Positions 32,397-40,408 of a stretch of DNA of 64,000 bases are shown in pieces. A model generated the notes under the pieces. That model had not been told where the DNA came from. It did no database searches and worked only from the letters and a program-made list of their open reading frames with translations. Made by a program: the position numbers and the translations under genes. Position 1 is the stretch's first letter. The number at the start of each line of letters is the position of its first letter. This DNA is from Heliomarina sp018223035 (GTDB lineage: Bacteria; Pseudomonadota; Alphaproteobacteria; Rhodobacterales; Rhodobacteraceae), in contig JAAEZD010000002.1 in the NCBI GenBank assembly GCA_018223035.1, positions 124,001 to 188,000 of the forward strand, written 5' to 3'.

Positions 32397-33227
32397 TCAG
32401 ACCGCAACCGGCGCCTTGATACCGGGCTGAGGTTTGTAATCGACGAATTCGAAATCCTCGTATTTGAAATCGAACAAAGAGGTAACATCCCGCGTCAGAC
32501 GCAGTGTAGGCAACGCGGATGGCTTTCGCGAAAGTTGTGTCTGCACCTGATCGAGATGATTCAAGTAAATATGTGCATCGCCAATCGAATGTATGAAATC
32601 GCCGGGCTCATATCCGGTAACCTTGGCCAGCATCACCTGCAAAAGCGCATATGAGGCAATGTTGAACGGTACCCCCAGAAACATATCGGCAGAACGCTGA
32701 TATAGTTGCAGATGCAGTTTCCCGTCCGCGATCCGAACCTGCCAGAGTGTATGACAGGGCGGCAGGGCCATTTCGTCGATCTCGCCGGGATTCCAGGCCG
32801 AGACGATCAGGCGGCGGCTGTCCGGCGTTTTCCGGATCGCCTCGACAAGCTTGGCGATCTGGTCGACCTCGCCGATCTGCAGCCGCGCTTCGCCATCGCT
32901 GTCGATCTCCTTGCGGATGGTCGGAAAATGCCGCCACTGATGGCCGTAAACCGGACCCAGATCGCCATTTTCATCGGCCCATTCGTCCCAGATCGAAACA
33001 CCGTTTTCCTTAAGGTACCCGATATTGGTGTCGCCCGAGAGGAACCAGAGCAGTTCATGCACGATGGAGCGCAGGTGCAGCTTCTTGGTCGTGACCAGCG
33101 GGAACCCGTCCGACAAAGGATAGCGGCACTGCATCCCGAAATAGGAAATAGTCCCGGTGCCGGTGCGGTCGGTCGACCGGGTTCCCTTGCTCAGAACGGT
33201 CTCGAGCGCATCGAGATATTGGCGCAT
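32397..33227 (-). CDS. thyA: Thymidylate synthase
   Basis: A 276-residue ThyA-type enzyme making dTMP from dUMP and methylene-tetrahydrofolate. Motifs are RTGTGTISYFG, LVTTKKLHLRSI, WDEWADENGDLGPVYGHQWR, the catalytic Cys in LPPCHTLWQV, and RSADMFLGVPFNIASY for dUMP binding. It lies 2 bases before folA, so the two form a nucleotide-synthesis operon. GAGGAAATCAC precedes the ATG. Divergent from the lipoprotein gene at 33500 across a 272-base gap. Confidence 0.97.
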   Translation of the reverse strand: MRQYLDALETVLSKGTRSTDRTGTGTISYFGMQCRYPLSDGFPLVTTKKLHLRSIVHELLWFLSGDTNIGYLKENGVSIWDEWADENGDLGPVYGHQWRHFPTIRKEIDSDGEARLQIGEVDQIAKLVEAIRKTPDSRRLIVSAWNPGEIDEMALPPCHTLWQVRIADGKLHLQLYQRSADMFLGVPFNIASYALLQVMLAKVTGYEPGDFIHSIGDAHIYLNHLDQVQTQLSRKPSALPTLRLTRDVTSLFDFKYEDFEFVDYKPQPGIKAPVAV

Positions 33228-33312
33228 GTGATTTCCTCTGTCTCGGTCGCGGCCTGAACGGATTCGATCCGGCCCTCAATTTCACTTCCAGATAAACAGG
33301 AATCCACCGGAT

Positions 33313-33332
33313 CGCAAAGCCTGAGCTTTGCG
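33313..33332. other. Perfect 8-bp hairpin in the thyA-lipoprotein intergenic region
   Basis: CGCAAAGC (33313-33320) and GCTTTGCG (33325-33332) pair perfectly with a 4-base loop (CTGA). It lies in the 272-base space between the divergent thyA and lipoprotein genes, about midway. It may be an operator or a leader hairpin. No gene is seen in the rest of this space. Confidence 0.4.
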
Positions 33333-33499
33333 CGCGAAACCACGTCGCCCTACTCTATGTACCCACACGCCGCAGCAGACCCACAAGATAAAGGTAACCT
33401 ATCGGCCACGCCACGGCGTTTCGAATCGCAACGACGTTGACTTTTGCACCGCCCCGCCCGACTCTGACCGGAAAACCTGATTAACAATGGTTGAGGCAG

Positions 33500-34405
33500 A
33501 TGAAACGGTATTGGCTTGGGTTCGCAGCAGCGACCATGTTGTCCGCATGCGGTAGCGGCGGCGGCAACCCCTTCATCGAGGATACGGACACGGACGATCC
33601 CGAAACGGGCGTCCCCGCAGAAGTTGCGCAGGACCTTCAGGGCATTTCCTACGATGCGGACGCACAGACCTTGACCGTACGCGGCATCACCCTCGACAAC
33701 GAGGAATTCGAGGCCGTCTACAACAGGCGTCCCGCGCTCGACCGGAACGGGTACGAGGCCTACACCACGCAGGACAGCTCCCTGTCGCGGCATACAACCG
33801 CCTATGTGCGTGACATCGACGGCACCCGGGCCGCCGTGGTCACGACGGGCGGGCAGTTCGAATACTTCTTCGGCGGGGCCGTCTATGGCCGCGCCGGCGC
33901 CTATGATCCGCCATCGGTGACCGGCAGCGGCGGGCTGGCAAGCTATGCCGGACGCTACGTCGGCTTACTGAACGGTCCCGGCGACGGCGGTGACCTGCTT
34001 CCTGTGACACCGGGCACGCCCACCTCGGTCAGGCCGGTTCAGGCGGGAGAAGTAACGGGCAAGGTTCTGGTGAATGCCGACTTCACCGACAACGCCGTGA
34101 ACGGCATCATCTATGACCGAACCTATGTGGACGCCCCCGGAACTGAAATGGTCGATCTGGAACTCGCACCGACGGCGATCAACCCGGCCTCGGGCACTTT
34201 TGCCGGCGACGTGTCGATCCAGCAGCAAGTGCGCGGCAGCTACGGCGGTATATTTGGCGGCGACGATGCGGCAACGATTGCAGGCGGTATCTATGTCGAA
34301 AACCACATCACCAGCGTCCAGAACGAAGTCGAATACGGCATCTTCGTCCTGCCGAAATGCGGCACACCCGGCGATGCAGCGCTGTGCGACCAGCCCAATC
34401 CGTAA
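33500..34405 (+). CDS. Surface lipoprotein, transferrin-binding-protein-like barrel (Slam substrate candidate)
   Basis: A 301-residue lipoprotein: residues 1-17 form a signal with lipobox LSAC (Cys17 lipidated), then a Gly/Asp linker. The C-terminal part (about 200-285) is a small beta barrel with GKVLVNADFTDNAVNGIIYD, then GSYGGIFGGDDAATIAGGIYVEN, the F-(G)-x-x-A-x-x-(I/V)-(A/G)-G signature of TbpB/Slam-substrate barrels. The next gene overlaps its end by 32 bases and encodes a Slam-like protein, so this is likely moved to the cell surface by that translocon. What it binds is unknown. ATG 33500 is preferred to an upstream TTG at 33491. Confidence 0.75.
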   Translation: MKRYWLGFAAATMLSACGSGGGNPFIEDTDTDDPETGVPAEVAQDLQGISYDADAQTLTVRGITLDNEEFEAVYNRRPALDRNGYEAYTTQDSSLSRHTTAYVRDIDGTRAAVVTTGGQFEYFFGGAVYGRAGAYDPPSVTGSGGLASYAGRYVGLLNGPGDGGDLLPVTPGTPTSVRPVQAGEVTGKVLVNADFTDNAVNGIIYDRTYVDAPGTEMVDLELAPTAINPASGTFAGDVSIQQQVRGSYGGIFGGDDAATIAGGIYVENHITSVQNEVEYGIFVLPKCGTPGDAALCDQPNP

Positions 34406-35807
34406 ACGACTTGCCGGTGCCTTCCTTGCCCTCGGCGTCTTTCTCGCCACTGGCATGGCCCCGGCCCAGACGGCTGAAAATTCGGTTTCCCTAACCCTCC
34501 CGCAGGCGCGTCTTCTGGCGGGGCATGCGCTTGAAACAGGCCAGCCCGCGCTCGCCCTGCGCCTCTCTGCCGGACTTGTTCAGGCGAATCCAAAAGACCC
34601 CGTCGCCCATTACATGCAGGCGCTTGCTTATGCCGGGTTGAACCGCAACCGCGAAGGCCGACGCGCTGCCGCCCGCGCCTATCGGCTGACCGACATCGGT
34701 TCCGACCGGATGCGCGCTGCCGAATTGGCCGCCAAGCTGTCCTATGCCGAAGGCCGTCCGACCCTCGCTCAGATCTGGCTGCGCCGCACCGCGATCCACG
34801 CCGAAAGCAAAGAAGTCTCGCAGCAGATCGCGCGCGACTATCGCATTCTGCGCCAGCGCAACCCGTGGAGCTTTTCCGTCAACGCGGGTCTGCGCCCCTC
34901 GGACAATGTGAACAACGGCTCGTCCAGCCGGTACAACACCATCGATGGAGAGCCCGATTACGGCCTGCGCCCCGCCGATGCGGTGGCGCTTTCCGGCGTC
35001 ATTGCAACGCTCGATACGATGCTGGGCTACCGGTTACGCGGCAACCGGCAAAGTGCAACCTACCTCTTGGGACGTCTCTATATCTCGCGCGTCGCCCTGT
35101 CAGACAGCGCCGAAGCGCTCGCCCCCGGCGTCAGCGGTCGCAAATACGGCTCGACCTATGGCGAACTGACCCTGCGCCACGCCTTTGCCATCGGCGACCC
35201 GCGCGAGGGCAACTTCGCCTCCGTTTCTGCAAGCCTTGGCGAAAGTCGCTTTGGCGGCGACCGTAATTTCTATTTCGCGCGTCTCTTCGGAGACCGGACA
35301 TGGGCATTATCCGAAGCGTCTTCCCTGACCCTCGGCGTCCTTGCCGAAGACCGCTTCAAGGCGAAATCGAAAGCGAACGATGCGCGGGTCTACGGCCTCT
35401 CCGCTGTCTTCGATCACCGGATGCAGGGCGGTAACCGGCTTGGCCTGTCCCTGTCGCTGCGCGATGTTTCGGCACAGGCGATGAACGGCACTTACAGCGG
35501 GGCGAGCCTGCGCGGCACGGTAACTTTTGACAAGCGTCTGGGTCCGGCACGGGTCAGCGCGGGGCTTGCCCTTGGCGCGACCGACTATCCCCTCATTGCC
35601 GCCGGCCTAAACGCTTTCGGACAGGTTGTCTTCGCGCCGCGCGACGACAAGACCATCGCTGGCGATCTGACCTTTTTCTTCGAAGAATACGACTACGCCG
35701 GTTTCGCCCCGACCCTCACGCTGCAGGCCAGCAAGACGGATTCGAATATCTCGATCTACTCCGCACGCGACTTTTCGCTCGCCCTCGGGATCAAATCCAC
35801 CTTCTGA
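34374..35807 (+). CDS. Slam-like outer membrane translocon (TPR domain plus DUF560 barrel)
   Basis: A 477-residue protein. Start ATG 34374 gives a signal peptide of about 32 residues (cleaved near MAPAQ). Residues 45-150 are TPR-like helices (ALETGQPALALRLSAGLVQAN, PVAHYMQALAYAGLNRNREG). From about 165 to the end is an aromatic-rich beta barrel (PWSFSVNAGLRPSDNVNN, then the last strand FSLALGIKSTF ending in Phe, as required for Bam assembly). This is the Slam (surface lipoprotein assembly modulator, type XI secretion) architecture, and the upstream gene encodes a candidate substrate. It overlaps that gene by 32 bases. Longer readings upstream to 34113 are antisense-like and rejected. Confidence 0.8.
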   Translation: MQRCATSPIRKRLAGAFLALGVFLATGMAPAQTAENSVSLTLPQARLLAGHALETGQPALALRLSAGLVQANPKDPVAHYMQALAYAGLNRNREGRRAAARAYRLTDIGSDRMRAAELAAKLSYAEGRPTLAQIWLRRTAIHAESKEVSQQIARDYRILRQRNPWSFSVNAGLRPSDNVNNGSSSRYNTIDGEPDYGLRPADAVALSGVIATLDTMLGYRLRGNRQSATYLLGRLYISRVALSDSAEALAPGVSGRKYGSTYGELTLRHAFAIGDPREGNFASVSASLGESRFGGDRNFYFARLFGDRTWALSEASSLTLGVLAEDRFKAKSKANDARVYGLSAVFDHRMQGGNRLGLSLSLRDVSAQAMNGTYSGASLRGTVTFDKRLGPARVSAGLALGATDYPLIAAGLNAFGQVVFAPRDDKTIAGDLTFFFEEYDYAGFAPTLTLQASKTDSNISIYSARDFSLALGIKSTF

Positions 35808-35874
35808 ATTTAGCGCAAGTCTGGTTCTTCCGGCTCAGAACGCTAAAGTTCGCGGGAGCAAACGGAGAATACAC

Positions 35875-36303
35875 ATGCCGCTAACCTATCTGCACACAAT
35901 GGTCCGCGTGAAGGACCTTGAGAAATCGATGGCGTTCTACGCGCTGCTGGGCCTGAAAGAAATCCGCCGCCACGAAAGCGAAGAGGGCCGGTTCACGCTG
36001 GTCTTCATGGCGCCCGAAGGGCAAGAGGAATGCCCCGTGGAACTCACCTACAACTGGGATGGCGATGATGCGCTTCCCGATGACAGCCGTCATTTCGGCC
36101 ATCTCGCCTATGGGGTGGACGATATCTATGCCACCTGCCAGCATCTGATGGACAATGGCGTAACGATCAACCGCCCGCCGCGCGATGGGCGCATGGCTTT
36201 TGTCCGCTCGCCTGACAATGTCTCGGTCGAATTGCTGCAAAACGGCGATTCCCGAGAACCAGCAGAACCCTGGGCCTCCATGAGCAATACCGGACACTGG
36301 TAA
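35875..36303 (+). CDS. gloA: Lactoylglutathione lyase (glyoxalase I)
   Basis: A 142-residue VOC enzyme with the glyoxalase I pattern: YLHTMVRVKDLEKSMAFYAL (His is a metal ligand), VELTYNWDG (Glu ligand), HFGHLAYGVDD (His ligand) and VRSPDNVSVELLQNGD (Glu ligand). It converts the hemithioacetal of methylglyoxal and glutathione to lactoylglutathione in the cytoplasm. It overlaps the DUF1194 gene by one base (TAATG). Length and all four metal ligands are in place. Confidence 0.92.
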   Translation: MPLTYLHTMVRVKDLEKSMAFYALLGLKEIRRHESEEGRFTLVFMAPEGQEECPVELTYNWDGDDALPDDSRHFGHLAYGVDDIYATCQHLMDNGVTINRPPRDGRMAFVRSPDNVSVELLQNGDSREPAEPWASMSNTGHW

Positions 36304-37013
36304 TGTGGCGGCTGGCCTGCGTTTTCTCCCTGCTCTTGCCGCTTGCGGCAAAGGCACAGGATTGCAGGCTTGCCCTTGTCCTCGCGCTTGATGTCTCCTC
36401 TTCGGTCAATGCCGAAGAGGATGCGCTCCAGCGCAAGGGACTTGCCGCCGCGCTGCTTTCGCCCGAGGTGCAGCGCGCCTTTTTCGCGGTGGACGTGCCG
36501 GTGGCGCTGGCTGTTTTCGAGTGGAGCGGCCGGTACAATCAGGAACTGCTCCTCGACTGGCAGTTGATCGGCACCCGAGAGGATCTGTTGAACGCGGCCA
36601 GCGTCATCGGCCTCTCCAACCGCAGTCACAGCGAATTCCCGACCGCGATGGGCTATGCGCTTGGCTATGGCGCGCGCCTACTCAGCCGTGCCCCCGCCTG
36701 CCTGTTCCGCACCATCGATATCGCCGGGGATGGCATAAATAACGAAGGTTTCGGCCCCGAACAGGCCTATGCCCAGTTCCCCTTTGCCGATGTCACCGTC
36801 AACGGGCTTGTCGTGAACAACTCGGATTACGAAGCCGAACGCTCGCTGATCAGCTTTTACCGCAATTCGGTGATCTACGGCCCCGGCGCATTCCTGGAAA
36901 TTGCCCAGAGTTTCGAGGATTACGAACGCGCGATGCGGCGCAAGCTGGAACGCGAACTGACGCCCCGAGCCGTCGGACTCGATCTGCTCCCGCGCAACCG
37001 GGAACCGGGATAA
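36303..37013 (+). CDS. DUF1194 secreted von Willebrand A-like protein
   Basis: A 236-residue protein with a signal peptide (about 1-18, cleaved after AKA). The mature chain is a VWA-type fold: LALDVSSSVN contains the metal-ion-dependent adhesion site DxSxS, followed by KGLAAALLSPEV, VFEWSG, TAMGYAL and FRTIDIAGDGINNEG, the latter two being the other MIDAS elements. DUF1194 proteins are periplasmic or secreted, with unknown partners. The gene is coupled to gloA by a one-base overlap, though a functional tie is unlikely. Confidence 0.85.
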   Translation: MWRLACVFSLLLPLAAKAQDCRLALVLALDVSSSVNAEEDALQRKGLAAALLSPEVQRAFFAVDVPVALAVFEWSGRYNQELLLDWQLIGTREDLLNAASVIGLSNRSHSEFPTAMGYALGYGARLLSRAPACLFRTIDIAGDGINNEGFGPEQAYAQFPFADVTVNGLVVNNSDYEAERSLISFYRNSVIYGPGAFLEIAQSFEDYERAMRRKLERELTPRAVGLDLLPRNREPG

Positions 37014-37071
37014 CCTTTCGCCGTCTTATTAAAGAGGACGCCCCCGAGGGGCCGCCCCCTGCTGCTCGAAC

Positions 37072-37569
37072 CTAGTAGATATAGCGGATCTGGTCCGTCC
37101 AGTAGCGTTCGACCCGCTTAAGCGAGCTCGTGATTTCTTCGATACCACCGGGCCCGATGATGCCGCGTTCCTCAAGCCCCTCTGCATGGCGCAGGAACAG
37201 CCCCGACACGACATCGCGGATATTGCGCCCCTTTTCCGTCAGCCGCACCCGAACCGACCGGCGGTCGATCTCGCAGCGCTGGTGGTGCATGTAGCCCATG
37301 TCGACCAATTTCTTGAGGTTATAGCTTACGTTGCTGCCTTGGTAATAACCCCGGCTTTTCAACTCGCCCGCCGTGACCTCATTGTCGCCGATATTGAACA
37401 GCAACAGCGCCTGCACGGCATTGATCTCCAGAACACCAACACGTTCGAACTCGTCCTTGATAACGTCGAGCAGGAGACGATGAAGACGCTCGACCAATGC
37501 CAGCGCCTCAAGGTATCCGGCCATGAATCCTTTCGGATCCGACGGCATCAATTGCATCTCCATACTCAT
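37072..37569 (-). CDS. MarR-family winged-helix regulator (LdtR-like)
   Basis: A 165-residue regulator. The winged helix spans about residues 48-125: VLEINAVQALLLFNIGDNEVTAGELKSRGYY, then SNVSYNLKKLVDMGYMHHQRC and the wing DRRSVRVRLTEKG. The GYYQGSNVSYNLKKL stretch is characteristic of the LdtR branch, which controls an L,D-transpeptidase and stress response in Rhizobiales; whether that holds here is inference. Start ATG 37569 follows a good GGAGAG. An inverted repeat upstream may be its own operator. Confidence 0.85.
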   Translation of the reverse strand: MSMEMQLMPSDPKGFMAGYLEALALVERLHRLLLDVIKDEFERVGVLEINAVQALLLFNIGDNEVTAGELKSRGYYQGSNVSYNLKKLVDMGYMHHQRCEIDRRSVRVRLTEKGRNIRDVVSGLFLRHAEGLEERGIIGPGGIEEITSSLKRVERYWTDQIRYIY

Positions 37570-37613
37570 CAATCTCTCCGACTCGATCTGCTTCAACAGA
37601 AAGTGACCGGAAA

Positions 37614-37629
37614 AACCGAAGAATCGGTT
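37614..37629. promoter_or_regulatory. Inverted repeat before the MarR-family gene
   Basis: AACCGA (37614-37619) and TCGGTT (37624-37629) pair perfectly with a 4-base spacer, 45 bases upstream of the regulator start on the minus strand. Candidate autoregulatory operator. Confidence 0.35.
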
Positions 37630-37643
37630 AAGCTAATTTGATC

Positions 37644-37901
37644 TTATTTTTGAAATACTTGCGAGACATCCTGGATCAATCCAGCGTAAGCCGTTGGCGG
37701 CGCGACCTGCCCGGTAACCCATTGGTAAAGGTCTTGATCGTTCTCGTGCAGCAACGCGTCATAGGTATCCAGCGCAGCAGGGCTCATCTTGCCAAGATTG
37801 GCATCGGCATAGGCGGTCAGGATCAGGTCCATTTCCTTGATCCCGCGCCGCATCGACCGCATCTTCAGGCGCTTGAGCCGGTCTTCGTGGCTTTCGTTCA
37901 T
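37644..37901 (-). CDS. sdhE: FAD assembly factor SdhE
   Basis: An 85-residue protein, the usual length of SdhE. It has the conserved surface motif RGIKEMDLILTAYAD (RGxxExD), which contacts SdhA while FAD is attached covalently. EDRLKRLKMRSMRRG is the N-terminal helix. It matures succinate dehydrogenase in the cytoplasm. Start ATG 37901 (MNESHED) is chosen; it overlaps the stop of the HTH gene by 4 bases (ATGA), so the two are translationally linked. The succinate dehydrogenase genes are elsewhere. Confidence 0.92.
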   Translation of the reverse strand: MNESHEDRLKRLKMRSMRRGIKEMDLILTAYADANLGKMSPAALDTYDALLHENDQDLYQWVTGQVAPPTAYAGLIQDVSQVFQK

Positions 37902-38299
37902 ACGGTCTCTTCCGATTTCATCGCCTGCCGGATGCGCTTTTCCAGCCGTGCGGCCCGCTCGGAATTGGCCCGCATGGCGGTGCGGATTTCGCGCAGCTCC
38001 GCCGCATAGCCTGCAAGATCGCTCACCGTATCCGCCGCCTCGTCGGGCGCGCTCATGCCTTCGCCCTCGCCAGTCAGCAACCATGTGATCGATACGTTCA
38101 AAAGCCCCGCCATCATCGACAGCTTGTTGGCGCGCGGTTCGGAAATGTCATCTTCCCAGCCCGTCAGCGTCGATTTTTTCACACCGAGGCACCGCGCGAG
38201 ATGCGATTGGCTCATTCCCGCCGCTTCCCGGGCTGCGGCGACCCGGTCTCCGAAAGTTGCGGCATCGGGTCCGTACCAATCCGTCGTATCATCCATCAT
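37898..38299 (-). CDS. XRE-family HTH regulator
   Basis: A 133-residue regulator with a HTH (residues 15-70): FGDRVAAAREAAGMSQSHLARCLGVKKSTLTGWEDD, where SQSHLARCLGVKKSTLT is the DNA-recognition unit. The C terminus is a coiled coil (AAELREIRTAMRANSERAARLEKR) that may drive dimerisation. The start could be either ATG of MMDDTTD; the first is used. It is translationally coupled to sdhE. Divergent from the aspartate aminotransferase gene at 38402 with about 100 bases between. Its target is not known. Confidence 0.85.
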   Translation of the reverse strand: MMDDTTDWYGPDAATFGDRVAAAREAAGMSQSHLARCLGVKKSTLTGWEDDISEPRANKLSMMAGLLNVSITWLLTGEGEGMSAPDEAADTVSDLAGYAAELREIRTAMRANSERAARLEKRIRQAMKSEETV

Positions 38300-38401
38300 G
38301 TCGTGGCGCTCCGTCTTGAGTTGCATTCTTGAGTTGCGTCTTGATCAGATATGGTGCCCAGCATAAGACAGTCGAGCCGTAGATACAAACCCGAGGCCCA
38401 A

Positions 38402-39604
38402 ATGTCCTTCCTTTCCGATACCCTGTCGCGCGTCAAACCGTCGCCCACAATCGCCGTCACCACCATGGCCAACGAGCTCAAGGCCGCCGGTCGCGACGTG
38501 ATCGGCCTCGGCGCGGGTGAGCCGGATTTCGATACGCCCCAGAACATCAAGGACGCCGCCGTCGCGGCCATCGCAGCGGGCAAGACGAAATACACCGCGC
38601 CCGACGGGATCATCGAGCTGAAACAAGCCATTTGCGCCAAGTTCGCCCGAGAGAACGGGCTGACCTACGAGCCCAAGCAGATTTCGGTCGGCACCGGCGG
38701 CAAGCAGAACCTCTATAACGCACTGACCGCCACGCTGAACCCCGGCGACGAGGTCATCATCCCCGCGCCCTACTGGGTGTCCTACCCGGACATGGTGCTT
38801 CTGGCAGGCGGTGAACCCGTCGCCATCGAGGCCACGCTCGAGAACAAGTTCAAGATCACCGCCGAACAGCTCGAAGCGGCGATCACTCCCAAGACCAAGT
38901 GGTTCATCTTCAACTCGCCCTCGAACCCGACCGGCGCGGGCTATTCGCATGATGAACTCAAGGCGCTGACCGACGTGCTGATGAAGCACCCGCATGTCTG
39001 GATCATGTCCGACGACATGTATGAACACCTCGCCTATGACGGCTTCGAATTCTGCACGCCGGCACAGGTCGAACCCGGTCTCTACGACCGCACGCTTACC
39101 TGCAACGGTGTTTCCAAGGCCTATGCCATGACCGGCTGGCGCATCGGTTACGCCGCAGGCCCCGAAAAGCTGATCGCCGCGATGCGCAAGGTGCAAAGCC
39201 AGTCAACCTCGAACCCCTGCACCATCAGCCAGTGGGCGGCGGTCGAGGCGCTGAACGGCACGCAGGATTTCCTTGCTCCGAACAATGAGACCTTCAAACG
39301 CCGCCGTGATCTGGTGGTCGAGGCGCTGAGCGCCATCGACGGCATCACCTGCCCGGTTCCCGAAGGCGCCTTCTATGTCTACCCCTCCATCAAAGGCCTG
39401 ATCGGCAAGACCACCGACAAGGGCGTCAAGATCGAGAATGACGAGGATTTCGCCAAGGCCCTGCTCGAAGACACAGGCGTTGCCGTGGTCTTTGGCGCGG
39501 CCTTCGGTCTCTCGCCCAATTTCCGGGTCAGCTACGCGACCTCGGACGAGAACCTGAAAGAAGCCTGCGCACGTATCACCAAGTTCTGCGCGGGTCTCAA
39601 GTAA
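38402..39604 (+). CDS. Aspartate/tyrosine aminotransferase (class I PLP)
   Basis: A 400-residue PLP enzyme of subgroup I-gamma, common in alphaproteobacteria. Motifs: GLGAGEPDFDTPQNIK, VGTGGKQNLYNAL, PAPYWVSYPDMV, FNSPSNPTGAG, SDDMYEHLAYDG and CNGVSKAYAMTGWRIGYAAG with the Schiff-base Lys in SKAYAMTG. Arg near the C terminus (NFRVSYA) binds the substrate carboxylate. It interconverts aspartate and oxaloacetate. Start ATG 38402 (MSFLSDTLSRVKPSPT) matches the family. Two small genes follow within 3 bases each. Confidence 0.95.
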   Translation: MSFLSDTLSRVKPSPTIAVTTMANELKAAGRDVIGLGAGEPDFDTPQNIKDAAVAAIAAGKTKYTAPDGIIELKQAICAKFARENGLTYEPKQISVGTGGKQNLYNALTATLNPGDEVIIPAPYWVSYPDMVLLAGGEPVAIEATLENKFKITAEQLEAAITPKTKWFIFNSPSNPTGAGYSHDELKALTDVLMKHPHVWIMSDDMYEHLAYDGFEFCTPAQVEPGLYDRTLTCNGVSKAYAMTGWRIGYAAGPEKLIAAMRKVQSQSTSNPCTISQWAAVEALNGTQDFLAPNNETFKRRRDLVVEALSAIDGITCPVPEGAFYVYPSIKGLIGKTTDKGVKIENDEDFAKALLEDTGVAVVFGAAFGLSPNFRVSYATSDENLKEACARITKFCAGLK

Positions 39605-39607
39605 CGC

Positions 39608-39979
39608 ATGACCGGCGCGAGGATTACCGCCAACCTGCCAAGCCGCGATTTCGACCGGACCGAGACCTTTTACCACCGGCTCGGCTTTGAAACGCGCTTT
39701 CGCAACGATGGCTGGATGATCCTCGCGCTTGGCGATGCCTTGGTGGAATTCTTCCCCCACCCCAAGCTCGACGCCCGCGACAGCTGGTTCTCCGCCTGCC
39801 TGCGCAACGCGGACATCGACGCGCTGCATGCGCGGTTCGCCACCGCAGACCTGCCGGAAGACGACCGGTCGATCCCGCGTCTCACCGCCCCGTTCCAGCT
39901 TCAGGACGCGCCGCGCATGTTCGCCCTTGTCGATGAGGACGGCAGCCTATGGCGCGTGCTTGAAGAAACGGAGGCGTAA
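39608..39979 (+). CDS. VOC-family protein (bleomycin resistance fold)
   Basis: A 123-residue protein starting MTGARITANLPSRDFDRTETFYHRLGF, the first module of a VOC fold; AALVDEDGSLWRVLEE at the end is the second module. Typical metal-ligand glutamates are only partly present, so a binding rather than catalytic role is possible, as in bleomycin resistance proteins. It lies 3 bases after the aminotransferase gene and 3 bases before the next, so it belongs to that operon. Confidence 0.85.
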   Translation: MTGARITANLPSRDFDRTETFYHRLGFETRFRNDGWMILALGDALVEFFPHPKLDARDSWFSACLRNADIDALHARFATADLPEDDRSIPRLTAPFQLQDAPRMFALVDEDGSLWRVLEETEA

Positions 39980-39982
39980 ACC

Positions 39983-40408
39983 ATGGCCAACCTGCCCGAC
40001 TATTACTTCCGCGTCCGGGAAAACGGTGCCTTCGTGTTCCGTGTCGATACCGAGAACCGTCAGCGCCGGATCGACATGGACCAGATCGCCGTGGTCAATA
40101 TCCGCAATGGCGAAATCAAACCGCATGGCAACCGGACCCTCTCCGACACCGATCTCGCCGAAATCAGGGCGTGGATGGAAGAGCGCACGGCCCTGCTCGC
40201 CCGCCGCGATCTCGACGATATCCACCGCACCATCGACCACATGAACCTGACCGCGCAATGGGCGCAGTCGCGTGCCAGCGACGACCAGCTCGAAGACATC
40301 ACGGATGCGCTTCTGCTTGCCATGCACGACCTGCGCTCGGTTCTCGTGCGCAAAAAGGCCGACCGGCTCGAGAAAGTCGAAAAAGCCGCCCGCAAGGATC
40401 AGGCGTAA
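39983..40408 (+). CDS. Conserved hypothetical protein (aminotransferase operon)
   Basis: A 141-residue cytoplasmic protein, family not recognised. The first 45 residues are beta rich (DYYFRVRENGAFVFRVDTENRQRRI); from 55 to the end it is helical and charged, with ALLARRDLDDIHRTIDHMN and a lysine-rich C terminus (RKKADRLEKVEKAARKD). It looks like a structural or DNA/RNA-associated protein. It is 3 bases after the VOC gene and its end overlaps the convergent MATE gene by 10 bases. Coding quality is good. Confidence 0.75.
   Translation: MANLPDYYFRVRENGAFVFRVDTENRQRRIDMDQIAVVNIRNGEIKPHGNRTLSDTDLAEIRAWMEERTALLARRDLDDIHRTIDHMNLTAQWAQSRASDDQLEDITDALLLAMHDLRSVLVRKKADRLEKVEKAARKDQA

Noticed and set aside
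34113..34373. Upstream extension of the Slam-like gene inside the lipoprotein gene
   Set aside because: It adds 87 Arg/Ser-rich residues in the +1 frame of the lipoprotein gene; ATG 34374 gives a normal signal peptide.
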